In this document: positions 40,257 to 49,700 of the stretch, piece by piece
How positions within the stretch are numbered: the first letter of the stretch is position 1
Layout: each line of letters begins with the position of its first letter
Assembly: GCA_036397035.1 (NCBI GenBank)
Contig: DASWJS010000018.1
Location: 36,231 to 100,230 of the forward strand
Length of the DNA stretch: 64,000 nucleotides
Reading direction: 5' to 3'
Source of the DNA: DASWJS01 sp036397035
GTDB lineage: Bacteria; Actinomycetota; AC-67
Notes under the pieces: generated by a model
What the model was told of the DNA's origin: nothing
What the model saw: only the letters and a program-made list of their open reading frames with translations
Databases searched by the model: none
Program-made: the position numbers and the translations under genes

Positions 40257-41102
40257 GTGAGCCTCCTGGGTCCTGCGCGCACGCGCGCGCTGCTCGACAA
40301 GCACGGGCTGCGCCCGCGCACGGCGATCGGGCAGCACTTCGTCACCGACCCGAACACGGTCCGCAAGATGGTGTCCCTGGCCGAGCCGGCGCCGGGCTCG
40401 ACCGTGATCGAGGTGGGGCCGGGGCTCGGAGCCCTGACGATCGCGCTGCTGGAAGCCGGGCACGACGTCCTGGCGATCGAGCGCGACGAACGGCTGCGGC
40501 CGGTGCTGGAGGAGGTCGCGCCAGGCGCGCGCGTGGTCTGGCAGGACGCGCTGGAGCTGGACGTCGCGCGGGTCGTCCCGGGCCCGGCCTCGGTGGTGGC
40601 CAACCTGCCCTACCAGATCGCGACGCCGCTGCTGATCGGATGGCTCGAACGCTTCCCCCGGATCGGGTCCTACACCGTGATGGTGCAGCGGGAGGTGGGC
40701 GAGCGGCTGGCGGCGACGCCCGGGACCGGCCCCTACGGCGCGGTGAGCGCCAAGGTCGCCTACCTGGCCGAGGCGAGCATCGTGGCGCGCGTCTCGCGCC
40801 GGGTGTTCTACCCGCAGCCGGAGGTCGAGTCGGTGATCGTCCGGCTGCGCCGGCGCGAGCGGCCGCCGGTGGCCGGCGGGCGGGCGCGGATCTTCGCGGT
40901 AATCCGGGCCGGCTTCGCGCAGCGGCGCAAGACCATCCGGCGGGCGCTCCGCGGCGGGGGCTGGAGCGCGGCGGAGGTGGAGGCGGCCCTGGAAGCTGCT
41001 CGCGTGAGCGGGAGCGCGCGCGCCGAAACGCTGTCGCTGGATGACTTCGCGCGCCTGGCGCGCGCGCTCCCGCCGCGGCCCTCGGGCGGTGCGGCGCGGT
41101 GA
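40257..41102 (+). CDS. ksgA: 16S rRNA dimethyladenosine transferase KsgA/RsmA
   Basis: 281 residues from a GTG. IGQHFVTDPNTVRKM, VIEVGPGLGALTIALLE (SAM motif I) and the catalytic NLPYQIATPLL (NLPY) are diagnostic. Dimethylates A1518/A1519 in 16S helix 45. Overlaps ispE by GTGA. Confidence 0.96.
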   Translation: MSLLGPARTRALLDKHGLRPRTAIGQHFVTDPNTVRKMVSLAEPAPGSTVIEVGPGLGALTIALLEAGHDVLAIERDERLRPVLEEVAPGARVVWQDALELDVARVVPGPASVVANLPYQIATPLLIGWLERFPRIGSYTVMVQREVGERLAATPGTGPYGAVSAKVAYLAEASIVARVSRRVFYPQPEVESVIVRLRRRERPPVAGGRARIFAVIRAGFAQRRKTIRRALRGGGWSAAEVEAALEAARVSGSARAETLSLDDFARLARALPPRPSGGAAR

Positions 41103-41968
41103 GGATCTCGGCGCCGGCCAAGATCAACCCGTTCCTCGCGGTGGGGCCGCGGCGCGCCGACGGCCTGCATGAGCTGGTCTCGGTCATGCAGTCGGTCTCG
41201 CTCGCCGACGAGGTCGAGCTGGCGCCCGGTCCCGGCCTGCGCGTCGAGGTCGAGCCCGAGGGGGTGGCGCCGGTGGACGCGACGAACCTCGCGGCGCGAG
41301 CGGCGGCGACGCTCGCCTCGCTCAACGGCCGCGACGCCACCGTCGTGATCCGGATCGCGAAGCGAATCCCGGTCGCGGGCGGGCTCGGCGGCGGCAGCGC
41401 CGACGCGGCCGCCGCGCTGTGGGGCCTTCGCGAGCTGTGGGGTCTCGCGGTGTCGAAGAAGGCGCTGGAACGGGTGGCGGCCTCGATCGGAGCGGACGTG
41501 CCCTTCTGCGTGCGCGGGGGAGCGGCGGTCGCGCGAGGCGCGGGGGAGGACCTGGCGCCGCTCGCCTGCCCGAAGCCGTTCTGGTGGGTGCTCGGCATCG
41601 GCCGGGAGGGCCTGTCGACCGCCGGGGTCTACGCCGAGTTCGATCGCTTGGGCGGGCGAGAGGCGTTCGCCGAAGCCGACCCCTTCGAGGTCGCCGACGC
41701 GCTCGCGCGAACGGACGTCGGGCGGCTCGCCGCCGCGCTGCGCAACGACCTCGAGCCGGCGGCGCTTTCCCTCGCGCCGGGGCTCGAGCGCGGGCGGGAC
41801 GCGCTGGGCGGCGCCGCGGCCGTCCTGCTCGCCGGGTCGGGGCCGACGTGGCTCGGCCTCGCCCGCGACGAAGAGCACGCTCGCACGGTCGCGCGTGACG
41901 CCGAAAGCGCCTTCGCCCGCGTCGAGGTGGTCCAAACCACCGCCCACGGCCCGCAGATTGTGGGATGA
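41099..41968 (+). CDS. ispE: 4-diphosphocytidyl-2-C-methyl-D-erythritol kinase IspE
   Basis: 289 residues from a GTG. GHMP-kinase signatures: APAKINPFLAVGPRRADGLHEL at the start (in two parts), the ATP loop PVAGGLGGGSADAAAAL and a late LLAGSGPTW. MEP isoprenoid pathway, fourth step. Translationally coupled to ksgA. Confidence 0.95.
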   Translation: MRISAPAKINPFLAVGPRRADGLHELVSVMQSVSLADEVELAPGPGLRVEVEPEGVAPVDATNLAARAAATLASLNGRDATVVIRIAKRIPVAGGLGGGSADAAAALWGLRELWGLAVSKKALERVAASIGADVPFCVRGGAAVARGAGEDLAPLACPKPFWWVLGIGREGLSTAGVYAEFDRLGGREAFAEADPFEVADALARTDVGRLAAALRNDLEPAALSLAPGLERGRDALGGAAAVLLAGSGPTWLGLARDEEHARTVARDAESAFARVEVVQTTAHGPQIVG

Positions 41969-41978
41969 TTGAACCCCT

Positions 41979-42050
41979 TGGGGGATCGGCCAAGTGGCAG
42001 GCCACCAGGTTTTGGTCCTGGGAATGGGGGTTCGAGTCCCTCTCCCCCAG
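41979..42050 (+). tRNA. tRNA-Gln (anticodon TTG)
   Basis: 72 nt with full cloverleaf: acceptor TGGGGGA (41979-41985) with TCCCCCA (42043-42049), D arm GGCC...GGCC, anticodon stem CCAGG/CCTGG with loop TTTTGGT (anticodon at 42012-42014), T loop TTCGAGT, discriminator G. CCA is not encoded. It lies between ispE and glmU, as in other actinobacteria. Confidence 0.97.
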
Positions 42051-42082
42051 CGCATGAGGAACTGCCGACCCTCGCCGGGCGC

Positions 42083-43483
42083 GTGAGCGCCCGGCGTCCG
42101 CTCGCCGCGATCGTGCTCGCCGCCGGAGCCTCGAAGCGGTTCAAGTCCTCGACCCCGAAGGTGCTCCACGACCTCGCGGGGCAGCCGCTGCTCGCCTACC
42201 CGCTGGCGACGGTGCGCGCGCTCAAGCCCGCGCAAGTCGTCGTGGTGCTCGGCAGTGCGGCGCAGGCCGTGCGGGAGGCGGCGACCGGGCTGTGGCCGCG
42301 GGGCGCGTCGCCCAGGCTCCGCTTCGCCGACCAGAAGCGGCTCCTCGGGACCGCGGACTCGGCCCGCGCGGGGCTCACGGCGCTGAAGGGCTTCAACGGC
42401 AACGTGATCGTCCTGCCGGCGGACGCGCCGCTGCTGGAGCCCGCCACGCTGCGCGCGCTCGTCGGGACGCACGAGCGGACCCGCGCCGCGGTGACGGTGC
42501 TGAGCGCACGCGTCGAGGACCCGAGCGGCTACGGACGAGTCGTGCGCGCCCCGAGCGGCTCGGTCGAGGCCATCGTCGAGCAGCGCGACGCGAGCGCGGC
42601 GCAGCGCCGCATCGACGAGATCAACGCCGGCGTCTACGTCTTCGACGCCGCGTTCCTGCGCGCGGCGCTTCCGAAGATCGGCAGGGCGAACGCCCAGGGC
42701 GAGCACTACCTGCCGGACGTCGTCGCCGTGGCCCGCGCGAGCGGCCGCACCGTCGAGGCCGTGCCGGCGACGGCGCCGGAGGAGGCGTTCGGCGTCAACG
42801 ACCGCGCGCAGCTCGCCGATCTGGCGGCCATCCTTCGCGCGCGCGCCGCGCGACGGCTGATGGCGAAGGGCGTGACGATCGTCGATCCGTCGTCCACGTT
42901 CGTCGACGCGACCGTCCGCGCGGGCGCCGACACCGTCATCCACCCCAACACGATCCTGACGGGCGACACGCGCATCGGGCGCGGCGCCTCGATCGGTCCG
43001 AACGTGCGCGCGGCCGGCTCGACGATCGGCGACCGTGCGCGCGTGCAGTTCGCCGTGCTCGACGGCGCGAAGGTCGGCCGCGAGGCGCAGGTCGGGCCTT
43101 TTGCCTACCTACGGCCCGGCGCGACGCTGAAGGCCCGGTCCAAGGCGGGCACGTTCGTCGAGGTCAAGGCGTCCACGATCGGCGAGGATTCGAAGGTCCC
43201 CCACCTGTCCTACGTCGGCGACGCTTCGATCGGCAGGGACGTCAACGTCGGGGCTGCGACCGTCACCGTGAACTACGACGGCGAGACGAAGAAGAAGTCC
43301 AAGACCGTCATCGGCGACGGCGCGAAGATCGGGTCCGATACGATGCTCGTAGCGCCGGTGAAGGTTGGAAAGAACGCGGGGACGGGAGCGGGCTCGGTGG
43401 TGACGCGAGACGTGGCGCCCGGCGACTTCGTCGTCGGCGCGCCGGCGCGCACGCTGCGGCGGCGCAAGGGGGAAACGACGTGA
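42083..43483 (+). CDS. glmU: Bifunctional UDP-GlcNAc pyrophosphorylase / GlcN-1-P acetyltransferase GlmU
   Basis: 466 residues. Uridyltransferase domain: LAAGASKRFKSSTPKVL (nucleotide loop), DAPLLEP and NAGVYVF. Left-handed beta-helix acetyltransferase from about residue 255: IGRGASIGPNVRA, FVEVKAS, HLSYVGDASIGRDVNVGA and NYDG. Start placed at the GTG at 42083 just before the nucleotide loop; upstream codons lie in the tRNA. Makes UDP-GlcNAc for the wall. Stop overlaps prs (GTGA). Confidence 0.95.
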   Translation: MSARRPLAAIVLAAGASKRFKSSTPKVLHDLAGQPLLAYPLATVRALKPAQVVVVLGSAAQAVREAATGLWPRGASPRLRFADQKRLLGTADSARAGLTALKGFNGNVIVLPADAPLLEPATLRALVGTHERTRAAVTVLSARVEDPSGYGRVVRAPSGSVEAIVEQRDASAAQRRIDEINAGVYVFDAAFLRAALPKIGRANAQGEHYLPDVVAVARASGRTVEAVPATAPEEAFGVNDRAQLADLAAILRARAARRLMAKGVTIVDPSSTFVDATVRAGADTVIHPNTILTGDTRIGRGASIGPNVRAAGSTIGDRARVQFAVLDGAKVGREAQVGPFAYLRPGATLKARSKAGTFVEVKASTIGEDSKVPHLSYVGDASIGRDVNVGAATVTVNYDGETKKKSKTVIGDGAKIGSDTMLVAPVKVGKNAGTGAGSVVTRDVAPGDFVVGAPARTLRRRKGETT

Positions 43484-44454
43484 CCGACATCGAGATATCG
43501 ACCAAGAAGAAGCTCGTCGTCGCGGCCGGGCGCTCGAACCCGGACCTGGCCGACGAGATCGCCGCCGAGCTTGGGATCGAGCTGGCGGAGATCGAGATCG
43601 AAGACTTCTCCAGCGGCGAGATCTACGTGCGCTTCGGTGACAACGTGCGCGGCGCCGACGTCTTCATCGTCCAGTCGCACTACGAGCCGCTCAACAAGAA
43701 CGTGATGGAGCAGCTCATCATGATCGACGCGGCCAAGCGCGCGTCGGCCAAGCGCATCAGCGCTGTCATCCCCTTCTACGGCTACTCGCGACAGGACCGC
43801 AAGGCGCGCGGGCGCGAGCCGATCAGCGCGCGGCTGCTCGCCGACCTGCTCGTCGCGGCGGGCGTCGACCGCGTCCTGTCGGTGGACCTTCACTCGGGCC
43901 AGATCCAGGGCTTCTTCGACAAGCCCTTCGACCACATCACCGCGCTGCCGCTGCTCGCCGACCACTTGGCCGAGCGCTTCGACGGGGACCTGGTCGTCGT
44001 GTCGCCGGACGCCGGGGGCGTGCACCTGGCCGACAAGTACGCCAAGCGGCTGCACGCGCCGCTGGCGATCCTGCACAAGCGGCGGCGCACCGACGTGCGC
44101 AACACCACCGAGACGCTGGAGGTCATCGGCGACGTCGAAGGGCGGCGTTGCGTGCTCGTCGACGACATGGTCGACACCGCCGGCACGTTCACCGGTGGCG
44201 CCGAAGCGTTGCTGGAGCGCGGCGCGATCGAGACGTACGGCTGCGCGACGCACGCGATCCTGAGCGATCCCGCGATCGACCGGCTGAAGAACTCGCCGAT
44301 CAAGGAGCTGGTGTTCACCAACAGCGTGCCGCTCCCGGCGGAGAAGCAGATCGACAAGATCACCGTGCTGTCGATCGCGCCGGTCGTCGCCAGCACCATC
44401 CGGGCGGTGTTCCAGGACGAGTCGGTTTCGGAGATCTTCCAGGGCGAGAACTAG
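43480..44454 (+). CDS. prs: Ribose-phosphate pyrophosphokinase
   Basis: 324 residues, GTG start. Landmarks: FSSGEIYVRF, VIPFYGYSRQDRKARGREPIS (in parts), SVDLHSGQIQGFF and the PRPP loop VLVDDMVDTAGT. Makes PRPP for nucleotides, His and Trp. glmU-prs-rplY-pth is an ancient order. Confidence 0.96.
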   Translation: MTDIEISTKKKLVVAAGRSNPDLADEIAAELGIELAEIEIEDFSSGEIYVRFGDNVRGADVFIVQSHYEPLNKNVMEQLIMIDAAKRASAKRISAVIPFYGYSRQDRKARGREPISARLLADLLVAAGVDRVLSVDLHSGQIQGFFDKPFDHITALPLLADHLAERFDGDLVVVSPDAGGVHLADKYAKRLHAPLAILHKRRRTDVRNTTETLEVIGDVEGRRCVLVDDMVDTAGTFTGGAEALLERGAIETYGCATHAILSDPAIDRLKNSPIKELVFTNSVPLPAEKQIDKITVLSIAPVVASTIRAVFQDESVSEIFQGEN

Positions 44455-44468
44455 AAAGAGGTGTCGGG

Positions 44469-44696
44469 ATGGGATTCAAGACCGGACTCGTGATCGGGCT
44501 CGGCGTCGGCTACGTGCTGGGCACCAAGGCCGGCAAGGAGCGCTACGAGCAGATGCTCGCCGCGACCCAGCGGCTCATGTCTTCGGAGGCGGGCCAGCAG
44601 GTGAAGGCTGCGGCCACCAAGGTCGTCGAGCAGGTGACCAAGGAGGAGCACGCCCCCGCGGCCGTCCACCACGAAGGCGGAAACGGCAAGCTGTAG
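44469..44696 (+). CDS. Small YtxH-like membrane-associated protein
   Basis: 75 residues: a single N-terminal hydrophobic helix (TGLVIGLGVGYVLGTKAG) followed by the charged YEQML and a helical tail. This resembles YtxH/DUF-type general stress proteins of actinobacteria. GAGGTG precedes the ATG. Between prs and rplY, same strand, so in the operon. Confidence 0.75.
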   Translation: MGFKTGLVIGLGVGYVLGTKAGKERYEQMLAATQRLMSSEAGQQVKAAATKVVEQVTKEEHAPAAVHHEGGNGKL

Positions 44697-44783
44697 TCGT
44701 CGCGGCGCTTCGCCAAGGTCGAGCGCCGTTGGTAGAATCCCGCGTTCGGGCCCGCAGGCGGCTCGTCCGGAGGTGACCAGGCA

Positions 44784-45458
44784 GTGTCCGAAGTAGCGCT
44801 GAGCGCGGAGATTCGCACGCAAACCGGCAAGGGTCCGGCCCGGCGGCTGCGCGCGGCCGGGAAGGTGCCGGCCACGATGTACGGGGCGGGCGCGGAGCCA
44901 CTGAGCCTCGCAGTCGACGAGCGCGCCCTGCGGCAGACGCTCGGCACCTCGGCGGGCTTGAACGTCCTGATCGACCTCAAGGTGGACGGCGAGTCGCACC
45001 TCGCTCTCGCGCGCGAGCTGCACAAGCATCCGGTCCGCGGCTCCTACGTGCACATCGACTTCGTCGTGGTCGACCGCTACAAGCCGATCACGGCGGACGT
45101 GCCCCTGCACATCGAGGGCGAGTCGCACGGCGTGAAGGAAGGCGGCGTGATCGAGCACCACCTTTGGAACGTCCACGTCGAATGCTTGCCGACCGCGGTG
45201 CCCGACCGGCTGACCGTCGACATCTCGAACCTCGGGATCGGCGACTCCGTGCGTGTCGGGGACATCCCGGTCACGGCCGGCGTGACGATCTTGACGCCCG
45301 CCGACGAGATCATCGCCTCGGTCGTCGTGCCGCAGGTGCTCAAGACTGAGGAAGAGGTCGTCGAGGAGGCGCTTGGCGTGGCCGAGGGCGCTCCCGCCGA
45401 AGGTGAAGCCGCCGCCGGGGCGCCCGCAGAGGGCGAACCGACCGGCGAAGAAGGCTAG
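44784..45458 (+). CDS. rplY: 50S ribosomal protein L25 (Ctc form)
   Basis: 224 residues from a GTG with GGAGGTG upstream. VALSAEIRTQTGKGPARRLR start and LNVLIDLKVDG belong to the 5S RNA-binding L25 domain; the long TL5/Ctc C-terminal beta domain follows (HIEGESHGVKEGGVIEH), ending in an Ala/Glu-rich tail typical of actinobacteria. Binds 5S rRNA. Confidence 0.95.
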   Translation: MSEVALSAEIRTQTGKGPARRLRAAGKVPATMYGAGAEPLSLAVDERALRQTLGTSAGLNVLIDLKVDGESHLALARELHKHPVRGSYVHIDFVVVDRYKPITADVPLHIEGESHGVKEGGVIEHHLWNVHVECLPTAVPDRLTVDISNLGIGDSVRVGDIPVTAGVTILTPADEIIASVVVPQVLKTEEEVVEEALGVAEGAPAEGEAAAGAPAEGEPTGEEG

Positions 45459-45470
45459 CCCGCGGACCCG

Positions 45471-46529
45471 GTGCCGTCCGGGACCGTCCTCGTCGTCGGG
45501 CTCGGCAACCCCGGGCCGGAGTACCGCCACACACGCCACAACGTCGGGTTCGACGTCGTCGAGGTCCTGGCCGAGCGCCTCGCGGCCCGCCTTCGGCCCG
45601 CGAAGGGCAGCCGGGCGATGGCGGGAACCGCGAAGATCGGCGACGCCCAGGTCGTGCTCGCCACGCCGACGACGTACATGAACGCGAGCGGCGAGGCCGT
45701 CGCGCCGCTCGCGCGCTACTACAAGGTCGAAGCTGCGGACGTGATCGTCGTCCAGGACGAGATCGATCTGCCGCTCGGCCAGGTCCGCGTCAAGCGCGGG
45801 GGCGGCGACGCCGGCCACAACGGGCTCAAGTCGATCACGCGCTCGCTCGGGACGCGCGACTACGTGCGCGTGCGCGTGGGCGTCGGGCGCCCGAGCGGCC
45901 CCGGCGCGGTCGACCACGTGTTGAGCGCGTTCTCCACGCGCGAGCGCGCCGAAGCCGACATCGTGATCCGGGAAGCGGCCGACGTCGTCTTCTCCCTCGT
46001 GCGCGAGGGCCTGGAGGCGACGCAGGAACGCATCAACGCCCGCGCCCGGCCGCCGAAGCCGCACCCGCGCGCGATTCGCCACGACGTGTGGGTGCGGGCG
46101 GCGCCGCCGGAGGTGTTCCGTGCCTGGACGACGGCTGAGGGCGCCCGCACGTTCTTCGCGCCCGACGCTCGGATCGAGCTGACGCCCGGCGGCGCCTACG
46201 AGATCGTTTTCCTGCCTGACAACCCGCCCGGCGAGCGAGGGAGCGAGGGGTGCACGGTCGTCGCGTTCGAGCCGGACCGGTTCCTGGTGTTCACGTGGAA
46301 CGCGCCGCCCAGCATCCCAACCGTCCGCGCCGCGAGGCGCAAGACTCGCGTCGAGGTGCGGCTCGAGCGCGAGGGAGAGGGCACGCGCGTCTCGCTGGCG
46401 CACGTGGGTTGGGGCAAGGGTGAGGATTGGGACGAGGCCTTTGCCTACTTCGAGCGTGCATGGGACACCGTGCTCGGCCGGCTCGCGCGCAGGTTCGCCG
46501 AGGGCCCGATCGACTGGGACGCCGAATAG
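45471..46529 (+). CDS. pth: Peptidyl-tRNA hydrolase fused to an SRPBCC/AHSA1-like domain
   Basis: 352 residues in one uninterrupted frame. Residues 1-190 are a complete Pth: GLGNPGPEY, TRHNVGFD (catalytic His), QDEIDLPLG (Asp) and GHNGLKSI (Asn). About residue 200 on is an SRPBCC fold of the AHSA1 type: HDVWVRAAPPEVFRAWTT, DARIELTPGGAYEIVF, RFLVFTW, VSLAHVGWG and a final amphipathic helix. Usual Pth is about 190 residues. It recycles peptidyl-tRNA; what the second domain binds is unknown. An internal GTG start near the second domain could also give a separate product. Confidence 0.88.
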   Translation: MPSGTVLVVGLGNPGPEYRHTRHNVGFDVVEVLAERLAARLRPAKGSRAMAGTAKIGDAQVVLATPTTYMNASGEAVAPLARYYKVEAADVIVVQDEIDLPLGQVRVKRGGGDAGHNGLKSITRSLGTRDYVRVRVGVGRPSGPGAVDHVLSAFSTRERAEADIVIREAADVVFSLVREGLEATQERINARARPPKPHPRAIRHDVWVRAAPPEVFRAWTTAEGARTFFAPDARIELTPGGAYEIVFLPDNPPGERGSEGCTVVAFEPDRFLVFTWNAPPSIPTVRAARRKTRVEVRLEREGEGTRVSLAHVGWGKGEDWDEAFAYFERAWDTVLGRLARRFAEGPIDWDAE

Positions 46530-46554
46530 GCGCGAATAGACGCGAATAGGGCGC
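46522..46554. repeat. Short tandem GCGAATAG-like repeats after pth
   Basis: The end of pth, GCCGAATAG, is followed by GCGCGAATAG and ACGCGAATAG before GGGCGCC. Three 9-10 bp units; slippage-prone, no stop is created other than the gene's own TAG. Confidence 0.5.
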
Positions 46555-46579
46555 CGAGTGGGCTGAGCCAGCGGTTGTC

Positions 46580-46665
46580 TGCCCCGGCCACTGGGTGCTT
46601 TTGAACACAGATTGGCTGTCGGCCTTGATCGCCGATTGGCGCTCAAAACACCTACTAGTGCTACC
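46580..46665. other. AT-richer structured intergenic segment between pth and mfd
   Basis: TTTTGA (46599) and TCAAAA (46641) are complementary and enclose a segment with GATTGGC repeated twice in direct orientation; CTACTAGTGC with the ACTAGT palindrome follows. The segment is much richer in A+T than its surroundings. It may be a promoter region for mfd or a small structured RNA; no gene fits. Confidence 0.3.
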
Positions 46666-46701
46666 GCCGTGCCTTAGACTGCCGCGCGGGCCCCGGTCGC
46701 G

Positions 46702-49700
46702 GTGATCGGGGCCTACCTTCGCATGCTCGAACCGGCGCTCGGATCGCTGCTGGGGCCGTCGTCCGCCCTGGACGAGGCCTGCGATGTGCTGCGCGGAAAC
46801 GGGACGCTGACGTGCGTCGGACCCGCGCGCGCGTTGCTGCTCGCGGCGCTCGCGCGGGACGGCGACACGTGGGTCGTCGTGGTTCCGAGCGGCCGGGACG
46901 CCGAGCGGCTCGGCCACGAGTGCGCGGCGTTTACCGACGCGGCCGTCGTCTTCCCGGCCTGGGAGACGCTCCCGCACGAACGCATGTCGCCGCGACCGGA
47001 GACGGTGGCCCGCCGCCTGGACGCGCTTCGCCGCGTGAAGGCCGGGAGCGCGCGGCTCGTCATCGCGCCGGTCGTTGCGGCCATGCAGCACATGGCGCCG
47101 GGCACCGGCGACGCCGAGCCGTTGCGGCTCGTTGTCGGTGAGGAGCACGATCCGGCCGCGATCGCGCGCGCGCTCACGGCGCTGGATTACGCGCGTACGG
47201 ACCTGGTCGAGCGGCGGGGCGAGTTCGCCGTTCGCGGCGGGTTGGTCGACCTGTTCCCTCCCGCCGCCGAGCACCCCGTCCGGATCGAGTTCGTCGGCGA
47301 CGAGGTCGAGTCCATCCGAACGTTCGCCGTGGCGAGCCAGCGCTCGCTCGAACAGGTCGGGTCCGTCGAGGCGTTTCCGTGCCGCGAGCTGCTGCCGACG
47401 AAGCAAGTACGCGGTCGGGCGATGGCCGCGGCGCGCGCGAACCCGAAGGAGGCGCTCGACCTGAACCGGCTCGCCGAGGGGATGACCTTCGACGGCGTCG
47501 AGTCCTTGATCGAGCTGCTGTGGGAGAATCCCCCGCTGCTGCGCGACGTGCTCGGCCCCGCAACCCGCGTGCTGATCGCCGACCCGAAGCGCACGTACGA
47601 CCGCGCGGAGGATTTGCGACGCGAGGTCGAGGAGCTGCGCGGCGCGGCGTGGGAGGCGGCGAGCGAGGGGCGTCCCGCGCCCGCGGGCGGTGGCTTCGCC
47701 GGCGTCGATCGCGCGCTCGGCGAGCGGCGCGCGGAGCTGACGCCATTCCGAGGCGACAACCCCGCGCTCGACGCGAGCGTGTGGGACGTGCAGCGCGGCG
47801 ACGTCGCCAAGATGGCGGCCGCGATGCGCGACCTCGAGCGCGCCGGGGTGCGAGTGGTCGCGTGCGGCTCGACGGACGGCGCGGCCGAGCGCATCCGCGA
47901 GGTGATGGCCGCGCACGAAGCCGCGCCGGAGGTCGTCGTGGCCGGCATCGAGGAAGGGTTCTGGTCGCCCGCGCTCGGCATCGCGATCGCCGGGGAGCAG
48001 GACCTGTTCGGGACGCGGCGCGCGCACCGCGAGCCGAAAGCCGCCAGGCGCGTCGTGACGCCGCTCGACCTCACGCCCGGGGACCTGGTCGTGCACGACG
48101 TCCACGGGATCGGGCGCTACGCGGGCATGGAGACGCGCGCGGTCGGCGCGAGCGTGGGCGACTACGTCACGATCGAATACGCCGACGGCGACAGGCTCTT
48201 CCTCGTCGCCGACCAGCTCGACGCGCTGACCAAGTACGTCGGCGGCGAGACGCCGAAGATCCACAAGCTGGGCGGCTCGGACTGGAACCGCCAGAAGGCG
48301 AAGGTTCGCAAGGCGGTCAAGGACATGGCCGACGAGCTGCTCGCCCTGTACTCCAAGCGCGCGCGCTTGACGGGCTTCACCTTCGGCTCCGACCAGCCGT
48401 GGCAGCGCGAGCTGGAGGACGCCTTCCCCTACGTCGAGACCAAGGACCAGCTCGCCGCGATCGACGACGTGAAGAACGACATGGAGCGGCCTGCGCCCAT
48501 GGACCGGCTCATCTGCGGCGACGTCGGCTTCGGCAAGACCGAGATCGCGATCCGCGCCGCGTTCAAGGCGGTGATCGACGGCAAGCAGGTGGCCGTGCTG
48601 GTGCCGACGACGCTGCTCGCGCAGCAACACTACGCGACGTTCACCGAACGCTTCGCGCCGTTCCCGGTTCGCGTCGCGATGCTGAGCCGCTTCCTGTCCA
48701 CCGCCGAGGCCAAGCGCGTGATCGACGGCCTGTCGGCGGGCAACGTCGACATCGTGATCGGCACGCACCGGTTGCTCGGCAAGGTCGTCGCGTTCGCCGA
48801 CCTCGGCTTGGTGATCGTGGACGAAGAGCAGCGCTTCGGCGTCGCGCACAAGGAGAAGCTGAAGAAGCTGAAGGCGAGCGTCGACGTGCTGACCATGACG
48901 GCCACGCCGATCCCGCGCACGCTGGAGATGGCCATGGGCGGGCTTCGCGACATGAGCGTCATCGACACCCCGCCCGAAGACCGGCACCCGGTGCTGACCT
49001 TCGTCGGTCCGCAGGATCCCGAGCAAGTCGGCCGGGCGATCCGGCGCGAGCTGCTCCGCGACGGGCAGGTCTTCTACGTCCACAACGTCGTCCACGACAT
49101 CGACCGGGTCGCCGCGCGCGTGAAGGAGCTGGCGCCCGAAGCGCGCGTCGGCGTCGCGCACGGACAGATGGACGAGAAGCGGCTCGAGCAGATGATGCTC
49201 GACTTCTGGGACCGCGCGTTCGACGTCCTGGTCTCGACCACGATCATCGAAAGCGGCCTCGACATCCCGACGGCGAACACGCTGATCGTCGAGCGCGCCG
49301 ACCGTCTCGGGCTCGCGCAGCTCTACCAGTTGCGCGGGCGCGTCGGGCGCAGCCACGAGCGGGCCTACGCGTACTTCCTCTATCCACCCGACCGCTCGCT
49401 GACCGAGCAGTCGCACGCCCGCTTGACCGCGATCGGTCAGCACACCGAGCTGGGCTCGGGCTTGCAGATCGCGCTGCGCGACTTGGAGATCCGAGGGGCC
49501 GGGAACCTGCTCGGGGGGGAGCAGTCGGGCCACATCGCGAGCGTCGGCTTCGACCTGTACATGAAGCTGCTCTCCGAAGCCGTCGACGCGGCGAAGGGCA
49601 GGCGCAAGGAGCCCAAGCCCGAGGTGAAGATCGACCTGCCGGTGGACGCGCACCTCCCGGCCGAGTGGATCCCGCGCGAAGGGCTCCGCCTGGAGGCCTA

